64,000 nt of DNA from NCBI GenBank assembly GCA_963929915.1, contig CAWVJY010000003.1, positions 1 to 64,000 of the forward strand, written 5' to 3'. Position 1 is the first letter of the stretch. Each line of letters opens with the position of its first letter. The notes below the pieces were generated by a model that was not told the DNA's origin, made no database searches, and worked only from the letters and a program-made list of their open reading frames with translations. Shown here one piece after another: positions 62,098 through 64,000 of this stretch. Both the position numbers and the translations under genes were made by a program. The stretch is from CAG-273 sp963929915 (lineage in GTDB: Bacteria > Bacillota > Clostridia > TANB77 > CAG-508).

Positions 62098-62778
62098 GTG
62101 AATACAAATTATGATGATAATAACCATTTAAAATTGGTAGGAAAGGTAACAAGCGAGAAAAAATTTAGTCATGAAATTTATGGAGAAAAATTTTACATAT
62201 TTAATTTAAGTGTGCCACGTTTAAGTGGAAACGCAGACAACATTCCAGTAACAATTTCAGAAAGATTATTAACAAATCAAGATATTACAGTAGGAGCAAA
62301 ACTAGAAATAGAAGGTCAATTTAGATCTTATAACAGTTATGACCATGAAAAAAACAGATTAATCTTAACAGTGTTTGTAAAAGATATTCAATTTTTAGAA
62401 AATCAAGAAGAAGAAGTAGAATTTAGAAAAGACCAAATTTCTAATGAAGTAGTTTTAGACGGATTTATTTGTAAAAAACCAATTTATCGTAAAACACCAT
62501 TTGGAAGAGAAATTTCAGATATTTTATTAGCAGTAAACAGAGCTTATAACAAATCTGACTATATTCCATGTATTGCATGGGGAAGAAATGCTAGATTTTG
62601 CGAAAATGTACCAGTTGGTACAGAAGTAAGAATTGTAGGTAGAGTACAATCTAGAGAATACGAGAAAAAATATGAAGATGGAACTGTAGAAAAGAAAGTA
62701 GCTTATGAAGTATCTGTATCTAGCTTAGAAATTGCAAACCAAGATGGAAATGAAGAAAAGAAACCGAATCAGAAGTAA
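62098..62778 (+). CDS. Single-stranded DNA-binding protein with two OB folds
   Basis: 226 aa, start GTG 62098 after GGGAGG. Two OB-type domains in tandem: residues about 8-105 (LKLVGKVTSEKKFSHEIYGE) and about 115-215 (VVLDGFICKKPIYRKTPFGREI, VPVGTEVRIVGRVQSR), shown in part. The second half resembles a canonical SSB core. The acidic DDDIPF-type tail of SsbA is absent: the protein ends in a Lys/Glu/Asn stretch. It may be a specialised SSB. It has its own promoter and terminator. Confidence 0.82.
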   Translation: MNTNYDDNNHLKLVGKVTSEKKFSHEIYGEKFYIFNLSVPRLSGNADNIPVTISERLLTNQDITVGAKLEIEGQFRSYNSYDHEKNRLILTVFVKDIQFLENQEEEVEFRKDQISNEVVLDGFICKKPIYRKTPFGREISDILLAVNRAYNKSDYIPCIAWGRNARFCENVPVGTEVRIVGRVQSREYEKKYEDGTVEKKVAYEVSVSSLEIANQDGNEEKKPNQK

Positions 62779-62788
62779 GTGAAAATAA

Positions 62789-62815
62789 AGAAGCTATTTA
62801 ATTAGCTTCTTTTTT
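62789..62815 (+). terminator. Terminator after the SSB gene
   Basis: AGAAGCTA pairs with TAGCTTCT, then a T run, just after the stop. Confidence 0.85.
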
Positions 62816-62889
62816 CTCTCTTTATTAAACTTATTAAATTAAATTGATTTGCTTATTTTCTGCTCATTTATGGAGTTTATATTATCTGT

Positions 62890-63159
62890 TTACTCTTTGG
62901 AATCTTCTGTGCTTTCTTGTTTACGATTTATATTTTCCTTTACTTCCGGAATAATAATTTGTCTATTTTCTTTAGGTCTAGGTTTTTCTACCTCCAAATG
63001 CTCATAAACAGGCGAAATATTTAAATCTTCTCCATCTCCTGTTACAACTTCTATTTTTTTAGGTTCTTCCTTATTTTCAATTTCTTTTTGCTCTAATTCA
63101 TTTTCTTCTAATTTTTTTTTTGTCAATTCATCATCTAAAGCCTTATTATCCTCCTCCAT
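62890..63159 (-). CDS. Acidic low-complexity hypothetical protein
   Basis: 89 aa from ATG 63159, preceded by GGGAGTG (an in-frame ATG at 63174 lies before it). Glu/Lys/Asn-rich, predicted disordered, with VYEHLEVEKPRPKENRQIII in the middle. No family recognised. It is on the minus strand, divergent from scpB. Confidence 0.55.
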   Translation of the reverse strand: MEEDNKALDDELTKKKLEENELEQKEIENKEEPKKIEVVTGDGEDLNISPVYEHLEVEKPRPKENRQIIIPEVKENINRKQESTEDSKE

Positions 63160-63409
63160 AGAAATCACTCCCATTCATCTTAAAAACTATTTTTATCTTA
63201 CCATAAGCAAAAAACAATGTCAATATTTCTTGACATAGCGTAAAATAGATGGGATAATAGATAATGTAAGATAAAAGTTAAACATAAAAATAAAAGTAAA
63301 ATAAAAAATAAAAAATAAAAGTAAAATAAAAAACAAAATTAAAATAAATATGAAAAAAGGTTTATTGGTAGCCTAAAAAACCTAAATATATGGTACAAGG
63401 AAATAAGCT

Positions 63410-64000
63410 ATGGAAATCAAAAAAGCAAAAGGAATTATAGAATCTATTTTATTTGCTGCAGGCAGAGAAGTAAAAATAAGTGAACTTATGTCTGCTTTAG
63501 AAGCAAGCTCAGAAGAAATTATAACTATTATAGAAAGCATGAAACAAGATTATAATAAGGAAGATAGAGGACTTCAAATTGTAAATGTAGGAGAAGGATA
63601 TCAATTATGCACAAAACAAGAATATTATGAATATTTATATCCTATTCTAGATAAAAGAAATAAGCCAAATTTATCACAAGCAGCATAGAAACATTAGCCA
63701 TTATTGCCTATAATCCTAAAATTACTAGAGCAGAAATAGAAACCATTCGTGGTGTGAATTCAGATGGTACTATTTATAAATTACTAGACTATAATTTAAT
63801 AGAAGAAACAGGAAAACTAGATGCACCAGGAAGACCTAGTACCTATGGAGTAACATCCGAATTTTTAAGAATCTTTGGATTTGGCAATTTAAATGAATTA
63901 CCAGACCTTCCAAGATATAAAATAGACGAAAACCAACAAATTGTCATAGATGAAATTATAGAGGATAAAAATGCAGAGGAGAATGAACAAGCTAATACAG
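63410..64000 (+). pseudogene. scpB: Segregation and condensation protein B, frameshifted and cut by window end
   Basis: ScpB binds the SMC-ScpA condensin as a winged-helix dimer in chromosome segregation. N-terminal KAKGIIESILFAAGREVKISEL and DRGLQIVNVGEGYQLCTK are followed by LSQAA and a stop at 63688. The rest (ETLAIIAYNPKITRAEIETI, GRPSTYGVTSEFLRIFGF) is in another frame. One base is missing at about 63684. This essential-type gene would not be expected to be broken, which favours assembly error. The 3' end lies outside the window. Confidence 0.9.

Overview
The window looks like chromosome from a low-GC, anaerobic, spore-forming member of the Clostridia (Bacillota), probably an uncultured gut lineage; that placement is inference. 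Visible support: AT-rich DNA and codon use, strong AGGAGG-type ribosome binding sites, ATG/GTG/TTG starts, consensus TTGACA-17-TATAAT promoters, an alpha/beta small acid-soluble spore protein, GatCAB, a ctsR-mcsA-mcsB-clpC operon, a fermentative AdhE and a flavodiiron protein.

Layout. 1-1070: 3' end of a 23S gene and a 5S gene. 1.4-3.3 kb: flavodiiron protein and flavin reductase, both frameshifted. 3.4-5.3 kb: first of three large surface proteins with a prepilin-like N-terminus. 5.4-9.2 kb: rpmG-secE-nusG-rplK-rplA-rplJ-rplL, with no rpoB after rplL. 9.2-13.3 kb: a small XRE regulator, the second prepilin-like protein (ending in a GC-rich hypervariable-type C-terminus) and an Rpn-family nuclease fragment. 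13.6-17.4 kb: plsX, acpP, rnc and a radical SAM gene. 17.4-25.6 kb: a YitT membrane protein and DNA repair or housekeeping genes (8-oxoguanine glycosylase, addB, pgeF, an LD-carboxypeptidase, family 4 UDG). 25.7-27.0 kb: the third prepilin-like protein, also with a GC-rich C-terminus. 27.2-41 kb: a gltD-like flavoprotein, a putative zincin, a foreign-looking ORF between inverted repeats, leuS, a Dps-like protein, adhE and gatCAB. 41-52.3 kb: rpsT, hpf, a spore protein gene, a Tim44-like plus SPFH zinc-ribbon pair, a HAD hydrolase and ctsR-mcsA-mcsB-clpC with a CtsR box. 52.5-64 kb: a CDF transporter, cysteine desulfurase, two half-size TSUP transporters, a Cys/His-repeat protein, murI, an orphan MNT antitoxin, a polysaccharide deacetylase, a two-OB-fold SSB and scpB, running off the end.

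Two signals stand out. First, the C-termini of the 930-aa and 432-aa prepilin-like proteins switch abruptly to about 58-59% GC inside C-type-lectin-like folds. This is the expected mark of variable regions written by a diversity-generating retroelement, yet no reverse transcriptase or template repeat is visible here. Second, the intergenic DNA is rich in structured repeats. One family of three about 140-bp elements (A, B, C) has a conserved core with compensatory changes and perfectly paired arms whose outer sequence is unique to each copy. A second family of GGGGACGG palindromes is nested, sits before the RBS of leuS and clpC, and flanks a foreign ORF as inverted copies.

Eight genes carry a single-base frameshift, clustered at 1.6-3.0 kb and 53-64 kb. 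The genes are otherwise well conserved, so assembly error or contig-end quality is as likely as real decay.
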